Source: Ferrimonas aestuarii
GTDB lineage: Bacteria > Pseudomonadota > Gammaproteobacteria > Enterobacterales > Shewanellaceae
Length of the DNA stretch: 64,000 nt
Assembly (NCBI RefSeq): GCF_005116665.1
Contig: NZ_SWCJ01000014.1
Span: forward strand, 62,001-126,000
Direction of reading: 5' to 3'
Shown here piece after piece: positions 8,921 through 20,964 of this stretch (position 1 is the first letter of the stretch; each line of letters opens with the position of its first letter). The notes beneath the pieces were generated by a model that made no database searches, was not told the origin of the DNA, and saw only the letters and a program-made list of their open reading frames with translations. The position numbers and the translations under genes are program-made.

Positions 8921-9694
8921 GTGGCCGACGTTAATTTTGATACCCGGGCAGACAAATTTGCCCGCAACATTTATGACAGCAGTAAGGGTAAGTTGCGCCA
9001 AGCGGTGGTGATGCGCGAATTGCTAGAGCACGCGTTGCCAAAAATACCCAAGGGCTGTTCATTACTGGATGCTGGGGGCGGTCAGGGACAACTCTCTTTG
9101 CAGTTAGCCGCCATGGGCCATGACATCACCTTGTGCGACCTGTCAGCGAATATGCTGGCCATTGCTAAAACCAATGCCGAGCAATCCGGGGTGGCCGAGC
9201 GGTTAACCACGCTCAATCTGCCAATTCAAGCTTTGGCAACCGAGCATCAACAGCAGTACCCATTGGTACTTTGTCATGCGGTGATGGAGTGGTTAGAGCA
9301 TCCGCAGCAGACCATTTTAGAGTTGATTCCTCGCATCGCCCCAGGTGGCATGCTGTCGCTGATGTTCTTCAACTACCGCGGCATGGAGATGCACAATCTG
9401 GTGTGCGGTAACTTTGATAATCTAGGTCATGCCATGGTGCATGGCAAAAAGAAGGTCAAACTGGCGCCTAAGCATGGGTTCGATAATCAAGAGATTATCC
9501 ATCTGCTGCAACAGGCGGGCTTGGTGTTAGAGCGTCAGGTCGGGGTGCGGGTGATTCATGACTACCTTCGCGATAAGTCGATGCAGGAGAATCGCCTCGA
9601 GGAGTTGACGCAACTGGAGCTGCTCTATTGTGATCAGCCGGTGTTTCGCGATCTGGGACGATATACCCATCTTTTGCTGAAAAAGCCTGCTTAA
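8921..9694 (+). CDS. cmoM: tRNA 5-carboxymethoxyuridine methyltransferase CmoM
   Basis: A 257-residue class I SAM methyltransferase starting at GTG 8921. The start ADVNFDTRADKFARNIYDSSKGKLRQ is characteristic of CmoM (formerly SmtA). The SAM motif I is LLDAGGGQGQLS near residue 43, followed by LCDLSANML. CmoM methylates cmo5U34 to mcmo5U in tRNAs reading split codon boxes. Length agrees with E. coli (261). Confidence 0.88.
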   Translation: MADVNFDTRADKFARNIYDSSKGKLRQAVVMRELLEHALPKIPKGCSLLDAGGGQGQLSLQLAAMGHDITLCDLSANMLAIAKTNAEQSGVAERLTTLNLPIQALATEHQQQYPLVLCHAVMEWLEHPQQTILELIPRIAPGGMLSLMFFNYRGMEMHNLVCGNFDNLGHAMVHGKKKVKLAPKHGFDNQEIIHLLQQAGLVLERQVGVRVIHDYLRDKSMQENRLEELTQLELLYCDQPVFRDLGRYTHLLLKKPA

Positions 9695-9823
9695 TTCGCA
9701 TATTACAGCGATTTAACACTGTGCGGCAGATCTAAACTTTTTTTCCGTTTTTTGACAGCGGCAGCCTAACTTGGCATCGTGCGGTGATTAAAATCGAAAA
9801 TCATTACTGTTTTTGGGGGCAAG

Positions 9824-11077
9824 GTGCGCCAACAACTCAGAGCCATAAAGCTCGATAATAATAAGCCATTGCTTATCGGCCTCGGGGCCGGTGTTGTACT
9901 GGCTGCGATGCTCTGGAGCGGGGCCCAGCAGCCTTACAGTAAGATTCGGCTGCCACAACTGACCAGCAGCGAGTGGCAAGCTCCGGAATCAACCGCCGAC
10001 GTTGAGATTCCAGCCACCCTTATCTATGAAATTGCTGAAGGCGACAGCCTAAGCGGCATCTTCTCTTATTTGGATATTAGCCAAGCTCAGATGTATCAAG
10101 TGCTGGAAGCGGATTATGCGGTGCTGGCTTTGGATACCCTAAGGCCGGGAAACCGATTAGGTTTCTGGCTTGATGAAGCCGATAACAAGCTGATGGCGCT
10201 GGAGTTGGCATTCAATCCAGCTCATAAAGTGCGTTTTACTCGGGTGGAAGATGGGTTTGAAGTGGAAGAGATCCGCCTTGAGGGGCAGTGGCGTGCTGAG
10301 TCGATTACCGGAGAGGTGCATGGCAGCTTCTCCAAAGTGGCCAGCGAAGTGGGCCTCAGTGCCAACGATGTGGCTACCATCGCCAACCTGTTTAAAGATA
10401 AGTTTAACTTCCGCCGCGATCTGCGCGCCGGTGACAAATTTGGCGTAGTTCGTCAGTCGCAATTTGTGGAAGACGAGTTCACCGGCAATCGCGAAGTGTT
10501 GGCGGTAAGCTTTAGCCGTGGCGATAAGCATGTGGAAGCATTCCGCCATACCGATGGTCAGTTTTACGATGGCGAAGGCGGTAGCCTCCAGAACGCGTTT
10601 TTGAGCAGACCCTTTAATGGCAACTACCGCATAAGCGATAACTTCAATCCTCGACGCCTGCATCCAGTGACCGGACGGGTGAAACCTCACAATGGCACCG
10701 ATTGGGCTTTGCCAAGTGGCACGCCGCTGCTCGCAGCGGGGGATGGCGTGGTAACCCGAGTGGAAAACCACCCCTATGCGGGCCGGTATGTGGTGATTGA
10801 TCACGGCAGCCGTTACCGCACCCGTTATCTGCACATGTCAAAAGTGCAAGTTCGTAAAGGTCAACGCGTTACTCGTGGCCAGCGCATCGGCTTGTCTGGG
10901 GCCACAGGCCGGGTCACTGGCGCCCACCTTCACTATGAGTTTCACATCAATGGCCGCCCAGTCAATGCACTCACGGCTAAGATCCCGAAAGCCACCGCCG
11001 TGGATAAGAGTGAACGCCAGCAATTTTATGCATCGGTTCATGACTATCGTAAGCTGATGGGCGTGGAAGGGGAGTAG
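9824..11077 (+). CDS. mepM: MepM-type murein DD-endopeptidase (LysM/OapA + M23)
   Basis: A 417-residue envelope hydrolase starting at GTG 9824. A signal anchor lies at residues about 15-35 (LLIGLGAGVVLAAMLW). An OapA/LysM-like domain (IAEGDSLSGIFSYLDIS) and a second linker domain follow. The C-terminal M23 LytM peptidase carries zinc ligands in KPHNGTDWALP and GAHLHYEFH. The family cleaves D-Ala-mDAP cross-links so that peptidoglycan can expand. Both catalytic motifs are intact. Confidence 0.88.
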   Translation: MRQQLRAIKLDNNKPLLIGLGAGVVLAAMLWSGAQQPYSKIRLPQLTSSEWQAPESTADVEIPATLIYEIAEGDSLSGIFSYLDISQAQMYQVLEADYAVLALDTLRPGNRLGFWLDEADNKLMALELAFNPAHKVRFTRVEDGFEVEEIRLEGQWRAESITGEVHGSFSKVASEVGLSANDVATIANLFKDKFNFRRDLRAGDKFGVVRQSQFVEDEFTGNREVLAVSFSRGDKHVEAFRHTDGQFYDGEGGSLQNAFLSRPFNGNYRISDNFNPRRLHPVTGRVKPHNGTDWALPSGTPLLAAGDGVVTRVENHPYAGRYVVIDHGSRYRTRYLHMSKVQVRKGQRVTRGQRIGLSGATGRVTGAHLHYEFHINGRPVNALTAKIPKATAVDKSERQQFYASVHDYRKLMGVEGE

Positions 11078-11110
11078 AGGGCTTATTCGTCACCATTGCC
11101 CTGAATAAAG

Positions 11111-11137
11111 GGCTGAACTCAAAGATTGAGCTCAGCC
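11111..11137. terminator. hairpin between convergent mepM and lysR genes
   Basis: GGCTGAACTCAA (11111-11122) pairs with TTGAGCTCAGCC (11126-11137), a 12-bp stem with one imperfect pair and a 3-base loop. There is no clear T tract, so termination strength is uncertain. Confidence 0.4.
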
Positions 11138-11149
11138 TAGAGTTGGTGC

Positions 11150-12088
11150 TTAGTTGCTATCGATAATTTGAGTGAGGCCACTGTAGGGGCTAAGCACGGT
11201 ATTGAAGTTAATCAGTTCGGCTTCTTTGGTGATGAAGTCGATAAACTGAGCGGCGGCATTCGAAAGTGCTTTCTTATTAGGGTAAACCAGCCAACCAGTA
11301 CTCTTCATTGGGGTTAACTCAGGGAGTAAGGCAACCAGTAGCCCTTGCTTTACCAGTTGGTTGCCGATATGCCTTGGGTAGAAAAATAGTCCCGCGCCTT
11401 TTAGCCCTGCATGCAGTAAGTGCTCGGGGTGATTGACGGTTAGCCTGCTTTTGGTGTTCTGGGTGAAGCCTTCCTGAAACACATCTTTAATTAACTTACC
11501 GTTTGGCTGTCGCCATTGAATAAACCGGTGCGCTTCCAGATCCGAAATCCGTTTGGGTGTTGGGTGTTGGTTTAGGTAGCAAGGACTGGCATAGCAGCCA
11601 AAGTCTACCTGCTTCAAAGGTCGAGCGATCAGGCTTGAATCTTCCAACTGATCCCCCACGCGAAATGCCACATCGATGTGATTTTCAATTAAGTTCGTCT
11701 CTTGCGCATGGGTAATAACCTCCACGGTAACTTTGGGGTTAAGCGCCATAAATTCGTGGATGCCGTCGAGCAGGTGCACAATTTCTGGTAAGGGTAAAAC
11801 TTGAATTCGCAGGTGGCCGGTGAGTTCGAATGCGTTGCTGTCTAGACGTTGCAGCAGATTGTCCCAATCGGCGACCATCGATTTGGTTTCTTGGTAAAAC
11901 AGTTGGCCTTTTTCGGTTAGGGTCAAGGTTCGAGAGCTACGATGAAATAGGTGCGCGTTGATCTCCTCCTCTAAGCCTTTAAGCCTCCTACTGAGATTGG
12001 ATTTTGGCAGCGACAGTAGGTCGGCAGCGCGGACCAAACTGCCGGAATCCACAATAATATGAAATAGTTTGATGTCTTCGGTTTTCAT
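11150..12088 (-). CDS. LysR-family transcriptional regulator
   Basis: A 312-residue LysR regulator. An N-terminal winged helix-turn-helix (KLFHIIVDSGSLVRAADLLSLPKSNLSRRLKGLE) is followed by a periplasmic-binding-like effector domain from about residue 90. It is divergent from the RND efflux pair, with 154 bases between starts, so it probably regulates that pair and itself. The effector is not apparent. Confidence 0.88.
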   Translation of the reverse strand: MKTEDIKLFHIIVDSGSLVRAADLLSLPKSNLSRRLKGLEEEINAHLFHRSSRTLTLTEKGQLFYQETKSMVADWDNLLQRLDSNAFELTGHLRIQVLPLPEIVHLLDGIHEFMALNPKVTVEVITHAQETNLIENHIDVAFRVGDQLEDSSLIARPLKQVDFGCYASPCYLNQHPTPKRISDLEAHRFIQWRQPNGKLIKDVFQEGFTQNTKSRLTVNHPEHLLHAGLKGAGLFFYPRHIGNQLVKQGLLVALLPELTPMKSTGWLVYPNKKALSNAAAQFIDFITKEAELINFNTVLSPYSGLTQIIDSN

Positions 12089-12242
12089 TGGCTACTCACA
12101 TTCAGTCTCTTTGCTCAATGGCATTTATCGCCTTTTTTGTTCCGAATATCGAAACCTTTGGTTCCGGTAAGTCCTGTTGTTTGGGATTGTAACGCTTCTC
12201 ATAATGGTCGCAACAGCAGTAAATCGATGAAGGTGACATTAG

Positions 12243-13334
12243 GTGGTAACAAAGAGATTGATGTTGACGGTGGTAAGTGTGGCCGTTATGACGCTTTTGA
12301 GTGGCTGTAAGGAGACAGAAAAGGCTCATCAGGACGTGATTCGACCGGTCAAACTGATTGAGGTGCAGTCGGCGGCAGACAAGATTCGTTATTTTCCGGC
12401 GGTCGTTGCTGCCCATAAGCCCGCAGAACTGGCGTTTCGTGTCAGTGGCGTTTTGACCGAGCTGGCGTTAAAGGAGGGGCAGCAGGTTGATAAGGGCCAG
12501 GTATTGGCACAACTGGATGACCGAGACGCTCGGCATTCGTTGGCGAATGCCGAGGCCGATTATGAGCTGGCTCAATTGGATCATCGCCGAAAACAGAAAC
12601 TGCTTGAGAATAATCTCATCTCTCCGGCTGAAGTCGACGTCGCTAAGGCGCAGCTGAAATCCTCAAAGGCCGCATTGGCGTTGGCGAAAAATCAACTTGA
12701 ATACACTCAGATTACCGCCCCCTTCTCTGGTGTTGTGGCTAAGGTACACACCGATAATTATCAAATGGTTCAGGCGACTCAGGTGATTTTGACCTTACAG
12801 CGGGACGACCTTATGGAGCTGAAAGCTCAAATACCTGAGTCGCTGCTTATTCAAACCGAGCCCAGCAGTCTGGGAGAGCAGATGCGAGCCTTTGCTCGCT
12901 TTGAACTGCCTAGTGGCGAAACTCAGCCAATGCCGTTGACTTACATGGAGCACAGCAGTGTTGCCAGCACCGGCAGTCAGACCTATGAAGTGACCTACGC
13001 GATGACCCCGCCTGTGGGGTTGAATGTGATAGCGGGCATGAGCGCCGAAGTGGGCATCGACCGCAGCCGCTTACTCATGAGCTCCGCTGCGTCGGTGGTG
13101 GTTCCCATCGATGCGGTAGAGCGTGATGATGCGGCTCACCAAGCGCAAGTGTGGGTGTTTAACCCCGCCACTGGTCGAGTCTCGCCTCATTCCGTCACCC
13201 TAGGCAAATTGAATGGCAAGGGGATTGAGATCACCGCTGGCCTCGAAGCGGGAACCCAGATTGTCGCCTCCGGCATAGCGCTTCTAAGTCCTGATCAACA
13301 GGTCAAGGCTCTGAGCTGGCCGCGGGGGATTTAA
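12243..13334 (+). CDS. RND efflux periplasmic adaptor (membrane fusion lipoprotein)
   Basis: A 363-residue adaptor. The GTG at 12243 starts a lipoprotein signal peptide with lipobox LLSGC; the cysteine (residue 22) would be lipidated. A split lipoyl/biotinyl domain (VLTELALKEGQQVDKGQVLAQLDDRDA ... ITAPFSGVVAKV) flanks an alpha-helical hairpin. Beta-barrel and membrane-proximal domains complete it. It would join the inner-membrane pump encoded two bases downstream to an outer-membrane channel such as TolC, which is not encoded here. Confidence 0.88.
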   Translation: MVTKRLMLTVVSVAVMTLLSGCKETEKAHQDVIRPVKLIEVQSAADKIRYFPAVVAAHKPAELAFRVSGVLTELALKEGQQVDKGQVLAQLDDRDARHSLANAEADYELAQLDHRRKQKLLENNLISPAEVDVAKAQLKSSKAALALAKNQLEYTQITAPFSGVVAKVHTDNYQMVQATQVILTLQRDDLMELKAQIPESLLIQTEPSSLGEQMRAFARFELPSGETQPMPLTYMEHSSVASTGSQTYEVTYAMTPPVGLNVIAGMSAEVGIDRSRLLMSSAASVVVPIDAVERDDAAHQAQVWVFNPATGRVSPHSVTLGKLNGKGIEITAGLEAGTQIVASGIALLSPDQQVKALSWPRGI

Positions 13335-13336
13335 CG

Positions 13337-16300
13337 ATGAATATTGCTGAATACAGCATTCGAAATCATGTCATCAGTTGGTTGGTTGTGGTGCTGCTAA
13401 CGGTGGGGGGCGTACTCTCTTTTACCAAGTTGGGCCAACTGGAGATGCCGGAATTTACCATCAAAAACGCGTTGGTGATCACCCAGTATCCAGGGGCTTC
13501 GGCACAGCAAGTCGAGGAAGAGGTGACCTTGGCTTTAGAAGATGCCATCCAGCAGATGTCGCAGCTGAAACACGTGACCTCCATCAATACCGCAGGAGTA
13601 TCACAGATTGAAGTGGAGATGGAGGACATCTACGACAAGACGCAATTGCCTCAGATTTGGGATGAGCTGCGCCGCCGAGTCAACGATAAGGCGATGACGT
13701 TGCCTCAAGGGGTGAATGCGCCAATGATCATCGATGATTTTTCAGATGTGTACGGTTACCTGTTTACCCTAACTGGTGACGCTTACAGCAACCGAGAGCT
13801 GGGCAATCAGGCTGATTACCTCCGCCGAGAATTAGTGTTAGTGCCTGGGGTTAAAAAGGTGGTGGTTGAGGGCCGAGTTCAAGAGCAAGTGATGGTGGAA
13901 TTTAGCCAGCAGAAGCTTGCTGCGCTTGGGCTAAATCCGGATTACCTTTATGGTTTGCTGCAAACTCAAAATGGGGTATCCAATGGTGGTCGAGCGCTGC
14001 TTGATGGTAATCGGATTCGGCTGCACTCTACTGGGGAGTTCACCGATGTAGGGGAATTGGAGCGGGTGTTAGTCAGTCCCCCAGGCAGCACTGAGCGGGT
14101 CTATCTTGGTGATATTGCCAAGGTGTATAAGTCGACCTCAGACAGCCCACAGACTCTCTATCGCAGTCAAGGGGCGCCGGCACTGTCTATTGGGATCTCA
14201 TTTGCCTCCGGCGTCAATGTGGTCGACGTGTCACAGGCAATTAGCGACAGGCTAGAACAGTTACAGGGCTCAATGCCCCTTGGGATGACATTAACTCCAA
14301 TGTACAACCAAGGTGCCCTAGTTGATAAGTCGGTTAGTGGGTTTCTGGTTAACCTCGCTTCGTCCGTTGTGATCGTTATCGTGGTGCTGCTAATTACCAT
14401 GGGAGCTCGCTCCGGCATGTTGATGGGAGCGGTGTTGCTGATCACCATTTTGGGTACCTTTATTGGCATGAAGCTACTCGGGGTGCAGCTGCAATCGATC
14501 TCTTTGGGTGCTCTGATCATTGCACTGGGGATGTTGGTTGATAACGCCATTGTGGTTACCGACGGCATTTTAGTGGGGCTTCGAAAGGGCTTAACTCGGC
14601 TAGAAGCGGCCAAGCGTATCGTCAGTCAGACTCAGTGGCCCCTGCTCGGAGCCACCGCCATCGCCATCATCGCCTTTGCGCCCATCGGCTTGTCTGATGA
14701 TGCCTCTGGAGAGTTCTGTGGCTCCCTATTCACCATTTTGTTGCTCTCGTTGTCCATCAGTTGGTTAACCGCGATAACCATCACGCCGTTTTTCTGCCAC
14801 CTGTTGTTTAAAAATCAGGAGCAATCTGAGCAGCAAGCGCTTTATCAGGGCGTTGGCTATGCCATCTACCGCAAAGTGCTGGATGTTGCCATTCATCACC
14901 GTTTGGCAACGGCACTCGTGGTGGTGGCTATGATGGCTTTGGCCAGTTTGGGCATGTCGAAGGTAAAAAACGTGTTCTTTCCCCCTTCGAGTACGCCGAT
15001 GTTTATGGTGGACATCTGGATGCCGGAAGGCACCGACATTCTGCATACCCAGCGCCTTGTTGCTGAGATTGAACAGAAGTTGCTTGAGAAAGAGGCGCTA
15101 CAACCTTCCGGAATGAGCAACATGACAGCGGTGATTGGGCAAGGGGCGCAGCGATTTGTGTTGGATTATGTGCCAGAGAAAACCTACGCCGCCTACGGGC
15201 AGTTATTGATAGAGATGGACTCCCTTGAAAGCATGCGAGCCCAAATGCCGGTGCTGCAAGTCTGGTTACGGGATCAGTTTCCTCAGGCGCAATATCGACT
15301 GAAAACACTGCAAAATGGGCCAAACCCAGCGGCGCGTATTGAAGCTAGGTTCTATGGCGATGACCCGTACGTATTACGAGAACTGGCAGCCCAGGCAGAG
15401 CGGGTTTTACGCAATGAACCGTTGGCGGACAACGTGCGCCACAATTGGCGAAATCAAACCTTGTTGATGCGGCCTGAGCTCGACTTGATGCGTGCCCGCA
15501 GCGCCGGTGTGAGCAAACAGGACTTAGATGCGGCTTTGCTGCGAAATTTCAGTGGTCAGACCGTGGGGCTGTACCGGGATGGCTCCCACCAATTGCCGAT
15601 TGTGGCACGCTCGCCATCGTCAGAACGCTTAGATTTGGACAGCTTAGACAAGCTGCAGGTGTGGAGCAGCACCAACAATACCTTCGTTCCTGTGGGGCAG
15701 GTGGTTACGTCATTTGATGCACAATGGGAAGATCCCATTATTATGCGCCGGGATCGCAAACGGGTCATCACCGTGATGGCCGATCCCGCCATTGGCTCTG
15801 GGGCCACGTCGGATGCCTTACTCTCCAAAATTAGGGCAAAAGTTGAAGCCATTGAACTGCCGGAAGGATATCAACTGGAGTGGGGCGGCGAATATGAGAT
15901 GTCCACCGAAGCCAATGAGAGCGTTCAATCCTCAGCGCCGTTTGGTTATCTGGCCATGTTTGTGATTACGGTACTGTTGTTTAATTCGATACGACAATCA
16001 CTGGCGATCTGGATCTGCGTACCTTTATCCATGGTCGGTGTCGCCGCGGGCCTGTTGGTGTTCGATGCCGCACTCAGCTTTCTCGCCATTCTGGGCATTT
16101 TGAGTCTCAGTGGCATGATCATTAAAAATGGCATCGTACTGGTGGACCAGATAAACCTTGAACAATCTCAGGGAAAGTCGCCGTATCAAGCGGTGATCGA
16201 TTCATCCGTGAGCCGGGTCCGCCCAGTAACCATGGCGGCGCTGACCACCATGCTGGGGATGTTGCCACTGCTAACCGATGCGTTTTTTCAGTCACTGGCG

Positions 16301-16405
16301 GTAGTGATCTTCTTCGGTTTAGGGTTTGCAACCTTGCTGACGCTAGTGGTGCTACCCGTCTGCTACAGCTTGCTATTTGGCATCAAGGCTCCTGAAGCAA
16401 GTTAA
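13337..16405 (+). CDS. RND-family inner-membrane efflux transporter
   Basis: A 1022-residue AcrB/MMPL-type pump with the usual twelve-segment plan: one N-terminal helix, a large periplasmic domain, six helices, a second periplasmic domain and five helices. The proton-relay acidic residues appear in the fourth helix as ALGMLVDNAIVVTDG. The C-terminal GIVLVDQIN motif is present. The N-terminus (NIAEYSIRNHVISWLVVVLL) and divergence from AcrB suggest the less-studied group often annotated as acriflavin-resistance-like. Substrates cannot be inferred. It is co-transcribed with the adaptor. Confidence 0.9.
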   Translation: MNIAEYSIRNHVISWLVVVLLTVGGVLSFTKLGQLEMPEFTIKNALVITQYPGASAQQVEEEVTLALEDAIQQMSQLKHVTSINTAGVSQIEVEMEDIYDKTQLPQIWDELRRRVNDKAMTLPQGVNAPMIIDDFSDVYGYLFTLTGDAYSNRELGNQADYLRRELVLVPGVKKVVVEGRVQEQVMVEFSQQKLAALGLNPDYLYGLLQTQNGVSNGGRALLDGNRIRLHSTGEFTDVGELERVLVSPPGSTERVYLGDIAKVYKSTSDSPQTLYRSQGAPALSIGISFASGVNVVDVSQAISDRLEQLQGSMPLGMTLTPMYNQGALVDKSVSGFLVNLASSVVIVIVVLLITMGARSGMLMGAVLLITILGTFIGMKLLGVQLQSISLGALIIALGMLVDNAIVVTDGILVGLRKGLTRLEAAKRIVSQTQWPLLGATAIAIIAFAPIGLSDDASGEFCGSLFTILLLSLSISWLTAITITPFFCHLLFKNQEQSEQQALYQGVGYAIYRKVLDVAIHHRLATALVVVAMMALASLGMSKVKNVFFPPSSTPMFMVDIWMPEGTDILHTQRLVAEIEQKLLEKEALQPSGMSNMTAVIGQGAQRFVLDYVPEKTYAAYGQLLIEMDSLESMRAQMPVLQVWLRDQFPQAQYRLKTLQNGPNPAARIEARFYGDDPYVLRELAAQAERVLRNEPLADNVRHNWRNQTLLMRPELDLMRARSAGVSKQDLDAALLRNFSGQTVGLYRDGSHQLPIVARSPSSERLDLDSLDKLQVWSSTNNTFVPVGQVVTSFDAQWEDPIIMRRDRKRVITVMADPAIGSGATSDALLSKIRAKVEAIELPEGYQLEWGGEYEMSTEANESVQSSAPFGYLAMFVITVLLFNSIRQSLAIWICVPLSMVGVAAGLLVFDAALSFLAILGILSLSGMIIKNGIVLVDQINLEQSQGKSPYQAVIDSSVSRVRPVTMAALTTMLGMLPLLTDAFFQSLAVVIFFGLGFATLLTLVVLPVCYSLLFGIKAPEAS

Positions 16406-16516
16406 AACCAAAAAGGGGCATCCACTTGGTTATCCAGGTTTCTACACCCTAGGTTCAAGCTTGCCTTATTGAGGTTGATACAACCTGACAACCCATCATC
16501 GACCCTCGTGGGTTTT

Positions 16517-16550
16517 GGCTTCGGGAGCTCATTGTCTCGAAGCCTTTTTT
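16517..16550 (+). terminator. rho-independent terminator after the RND operon
   Basis: The stem GGCTTCG (16517-16523) / CGAAGCC (16538-16544), extended by weaker inner pairs, is followed by six T. It lies 112 bases after the pump stop. No gene lies between 16406 and 16649. Confidence 0.75.
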
Positions 16551-16649
16551 ATGGGCTGCAGATGCAGGGTGGAGTTTGTACAAGAGAGGTCATTGCAACG
16601 GTTGCCAAAGAGCGGCTGTTGTCGCGCCTTTGGTTGTAGTAGTGGCTGG

Positions 16650-17252
16650 TTAGATCCCTTGGTGCATTGCGCCTAAGCTACTGCGGTAACTAAAGCGGTT
16701 GTCGCTGCTCGGTTCGTGGTGAATGTCTAGCGTTACGGTGAACTCACCCTCATCGTATAGCATCTCACAGGGGTAACCTTGAGATTTAAGCAGCCGCAGC
16801 ATGGGGTGATTTTCACTGTGTACCAGCGCAATGACCTGCTCGACGCCCCAATATCGCCCCTGCTCAAACAGCTCTCTGACTAACACGCTGCCGATGCCTT
16901 TGTTTTGGTAGTCATCCACCACCAAGCAGGATAACTCCGCCACTTTGGATTGCTCGGTCGCGCGGATGAGGCGCCCAGCCGCCACCAGCTGTTTGCTTGG
17001 GCCAAGCTCAATGACAAAAGCCAGTTGGGTGGCAAAGTCGATGTCGGTGTAGCGGCTGATCTCCTCAAGGTTGGGGGCATCGATGACGCGAAAGAAGCGC
17101 ATGTAGAGGGTTCGAGGAGACAGAGTAGGGTAGAGATCCAAAATGGCGTATTTGTCTTCGCTACGGATGGCGCGCACCGTCACGTCGGTACCCATATTGG
17201 TGTGGGTCAGCGCATGGTAATGGGATGCGGCATGGGCATCGAGTGTGGTCAT
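16650..17252 (-). CDS. GNAT-family N-acetyltransferase
   Basis: I choose the ATG at 17252 (200 residues) because an AGGGAG sequence precedes it at a good distance; a GTG start at 17276 would add eight residues. The acetyl-CoA-binding motif A appears as LVVDDYQNKGIGSVLVRELFEQG. The early RAIRSEDKYAILDLYPTLSPRTLYMRFF resembles the GNAT domain of Pat/YfiQ-like protein acetyltransferases, but no ADP-forming CoA ligase domain is attached. Substrate unknown. Confidence 0.8.
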   Translation of the reverse strand: MTTLDAHAASHYHALTHTNMGTDVTVRAIRSEDKYAILDLYPTLSPRTLYMRFFRVIDAPNLEEISRYTDIDFATQLAFVIELGPSKQLVAAGRLIRATEQSKVAELSCLVVDDYQNKGIGSVLVRELFEQGRYWGVEQVIALVHSENHPMLRLLKSQGYPCEMLYDEGEFTVTLDIHHEPSSDNRFSYRSSLGAMHQGI

Positions 17253-18562
<1,310 letters not shown>

Positions 18563-18572
18563 GAGGCCAGCA

Positions 18573-20960
18573 ATGAAATTCAGTGAATCTTGGTTGCGCG
18601 AGTGGGTAAGCCCTGCGATTTCAACCGATGAGCTCAGTGAGCAGATCTCCATGGCCGGCCTGGAAGTGGACGGCGTAGAAGCGGTAGCCGGTGAGTTCTC
18701 CGGCGTGGTTGTGGGTGAAGTGGTTGAATGTGGCCAGCACCCAGATGCCGACAAACTGCGTGTAACCAAAGTGAATGTGGGCGGCGAAGCGCTGCTGGAC
18801 ATCGTGTGTGGTGCACCAAACTGCCGTTTGGGCCTGAAAGTGGCCGTGGCTACCGTGGGTGCGGTTCTGCCAGGTAACTTTAAAATTAAGAAAGCGAAGC
18901 TGCGTGGTCAGCCTTCTCACGGCATGCTGTGTTCCTACTCGGAGCTGGGCATCGACGTAGAGAGCGATGGCATCATGGAGCTGCCTGCGGATGCGGTCAT
19001 CGGTACCGATTTCCGTGAGTTCCTGCAGCTTGATGACAGCATCATCGAAGTGGATTTGACCGCCAACCGTGCGGATTGCTTCGGCCTGTCTGGTTTGGCT
19101 CGCGAAGTAGGCGTACTGAACCGCCTGCCGGTCACTGCCCCAGAAATCTCCCCTGTAGCAGCCACCATTGATGATGCCATCGGCATCAAGGTAGACGCAC
19201 CAGAGCAGTGCCCGCGTTACTTGGGCCGCGTGATTAAGAACGTGGACGTGAAAGCGCCAACCCCACTGTGGATGCAGGAAAAACTGCGCCGTGGTGGCAT
19301 TCGCTCTATCGACGCCATTGTCGACATCACCGCTTACGTGATGTTGGAGCTGGGTCAGCCGATGCATGCGTTCGATCTGGATAAGCTGAGTGGCGACATT
19401 CAGGTTCGCATGGCCAAAGCCGGTGACAAGTTCACTTTGCTGGATGGAAACGAGTGTGAGCCAAAAGACGACACCCTGCTGATTGCCGACAACAACGGTC
19501 CTCTGGCTCTGGCGGGCATCTTCGGTGGTGACCACAGTGGCGTAAACGGCGATACCCAAAACGTGCTGCTGGAGTGTGCGTTCTTCGCACCGCTGGCCAT
19601 CTTGGGCCGTGCTCGCTCCTACGGTCTGCACACCGATGCGTCTCACCGTTATGAGCGCGGTGTGGATCCTAAACTGCAAGCGGATGCCATGGAGCGTGCT
19701 ACTGCACTGCTTATCGACATCTGTGGCGGTGAAGTGGGCCCTGTGGTGGAAGTGGCATCTGAAGCACATCTACCTAAAGCGGCTACCATCACCTTGCGTC
19801 GTAGCAAGCTGAACGACCTGCTGGGCCATCACATCTGTGATGAAGACGTGGTGGAGATCCTGACTCGTTTGGGCTGCGACGTTGATACCATCGAAGGCGG
19901 CTGGGTTGCTAAAGCCCCAAGCTGGCGTTTCGACATGGCCATCGAGCAAGACCTGATTGAAGAGGTGGCTCGTATCTATGGCTACAACAACATTCCTAAT
20001 CTAGCGCCAATTGCGGCTCTAGAGATGCCGGAGCAGAAAGAGGCGAACCTGCCAGCTAAGCGCATGCGCAGCCTGTTTGTGGATCGCGGTTATCAGGAAG
20101 CGATCACCTACAGCTTCGTTGAGCCTAAGCTGCAATCTCTGCTGCACCCGGGTGTTGAGCCACTGATTCTGCCAAATCCGATCTCTTCTGAGATGTCTGC
20201 GATGCGCCTGTCTCTGTGGACTGGCCTGCTGGGCTCCGTTGCTTACAACCAAGCGCGCCAGCAATCTCGCGTTCGCCTGTTTGAAACTGGCCTTCGTTTT
20301 ATTCCTGATGAAGCGGCAGAAAACGGCATCCGTCAGGAGCAGATGATTGCTGGCGTGATCGCAGGTCAAGCTAGCGATGAACATTGGCAGCTGGAAAGCC
20401 GCGGTGTGGATTTCTTCGACCTAAAAGGTGACGTAGAAGCGCTGTTGGCCTTGACTAACAACGCCGACGCCTTTAGCTTCCAAAAGAGCAGTAATCCAGC
20501 TCTTCACCCAGGCCAAAGCGCTGATATCGTTAAAGATGGTAAAGTGGTTGGCGTGATGGGGGCAGTACACCCTCAACATGAGAAGAAGCTGGGCCTAAAC
20601 GGTCGTACCTTGGTGTTTGAGCTAGAGATGGCTGCCATCGAGACCCGTCAGGTGCCAGAGGCTAGCCCTGTGTCTAAGTTTACGGCTAGCCGCCGTGACA
20701 TCGCCATCGTGGTTGATGAGCAGGTAGGTGCGGGTGACGTAACAAGCCTGATCAAGAAAGTTGGCGTAAAACAACTAGTTGGCGTAAACTTGTTCGATGT
20801 ATACCGAGGTAAGGGTATCGATGAGGGCCAGAAGAGTCTGGCGATCGCCCTGACCTTACAGGATGTCGAGCGTACCTTGGAAGAGCAAGATATTGCCGAC
20901 GCCGTAGAGACCATCGTTGCAGCTCTAAATACAGAGTTCAATGCACAGCTGAGGGATTGA
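18573..20960 (+). CDS. pheT: phenylalanyl-tRNA synthetase beta subunit
   Basis: 795 residues, the E. coli length. Domains in order are an N-terminal tRNA-binding OB fold (about 40-150), the B3/B4 editing domain (about 210-385), the B5 domain (about 400-475), the catalytic-like core and a C-terminal ferredoxin-fold anticodon-binding domain (about 700-795). Starts ten bases after pheS and is co-transcribed with it. Confidence 0.97.
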   Translation: MKFSESWLREWVSPAISTDELSEQISMAGLEVDGVEAVAGEFSGVVVGEVVECGQHPDADKLRVTKVNVGGEALLDIVCGAPNCRLGLKVAVATVGAVLPGNFKIKKAKLRGQPSHGMLCSYSELGIDVESDGIMELPADAVIGTDFREFLQLDDSIIEVDLTANRADCFGLSGLAREVGVLNRLPVTAPEISPVAATIDDAIGIKVDAPEQCPRYLGRVIKNVDVKAPTPLWMQEKLRRGGIRSIDAIVDITAYVMLELGQPMHAFDLDKLSGDIQVRMAKAGDKFTLLDGNECEPKDDTLLIADNNGPLALAGIFGGDHSGVNGDTQNVLLECAFFAPLAILGRARSYGLHTDASHRYERGVDPKLQADAMERATALLIDICGGEVGPVVEVASEAHLPKAATITLRRSKLNDLLGHHICDEDVVEILTRLGCDVDTIEGGWVAKAPSWRFDMAIEQDLIEEVARIYGYNNIPNLAPIAALEMPEQKEANLPAKRMRSLFVDRGYQEAITYSFVEPKLQSLLHPGVEPLILPNPISSEMSAMRLSLWTGLLGSVAYNQARQQSRVRLFETGLRFIPDEAAENGIRQEQMIAGVIAGQASDEHWQLESRGVDFFDLKGDVEALLALTNNADAFSFQKSSNPALHPGQSADIVKDGKVVGVMGAVHPQHEKKLGLNGRTLVFELEMAAIETRQVPEASPVSKFTASRRDIAIVVDEQVGAGDVTSLIKKVGVKQLVGVNLFDVYRGKGIDEGQKSLAIALTLQDVERTLEEQDIADAVETIVAALNTEFNAQLRD

Positions 20961-20964
20961 TACC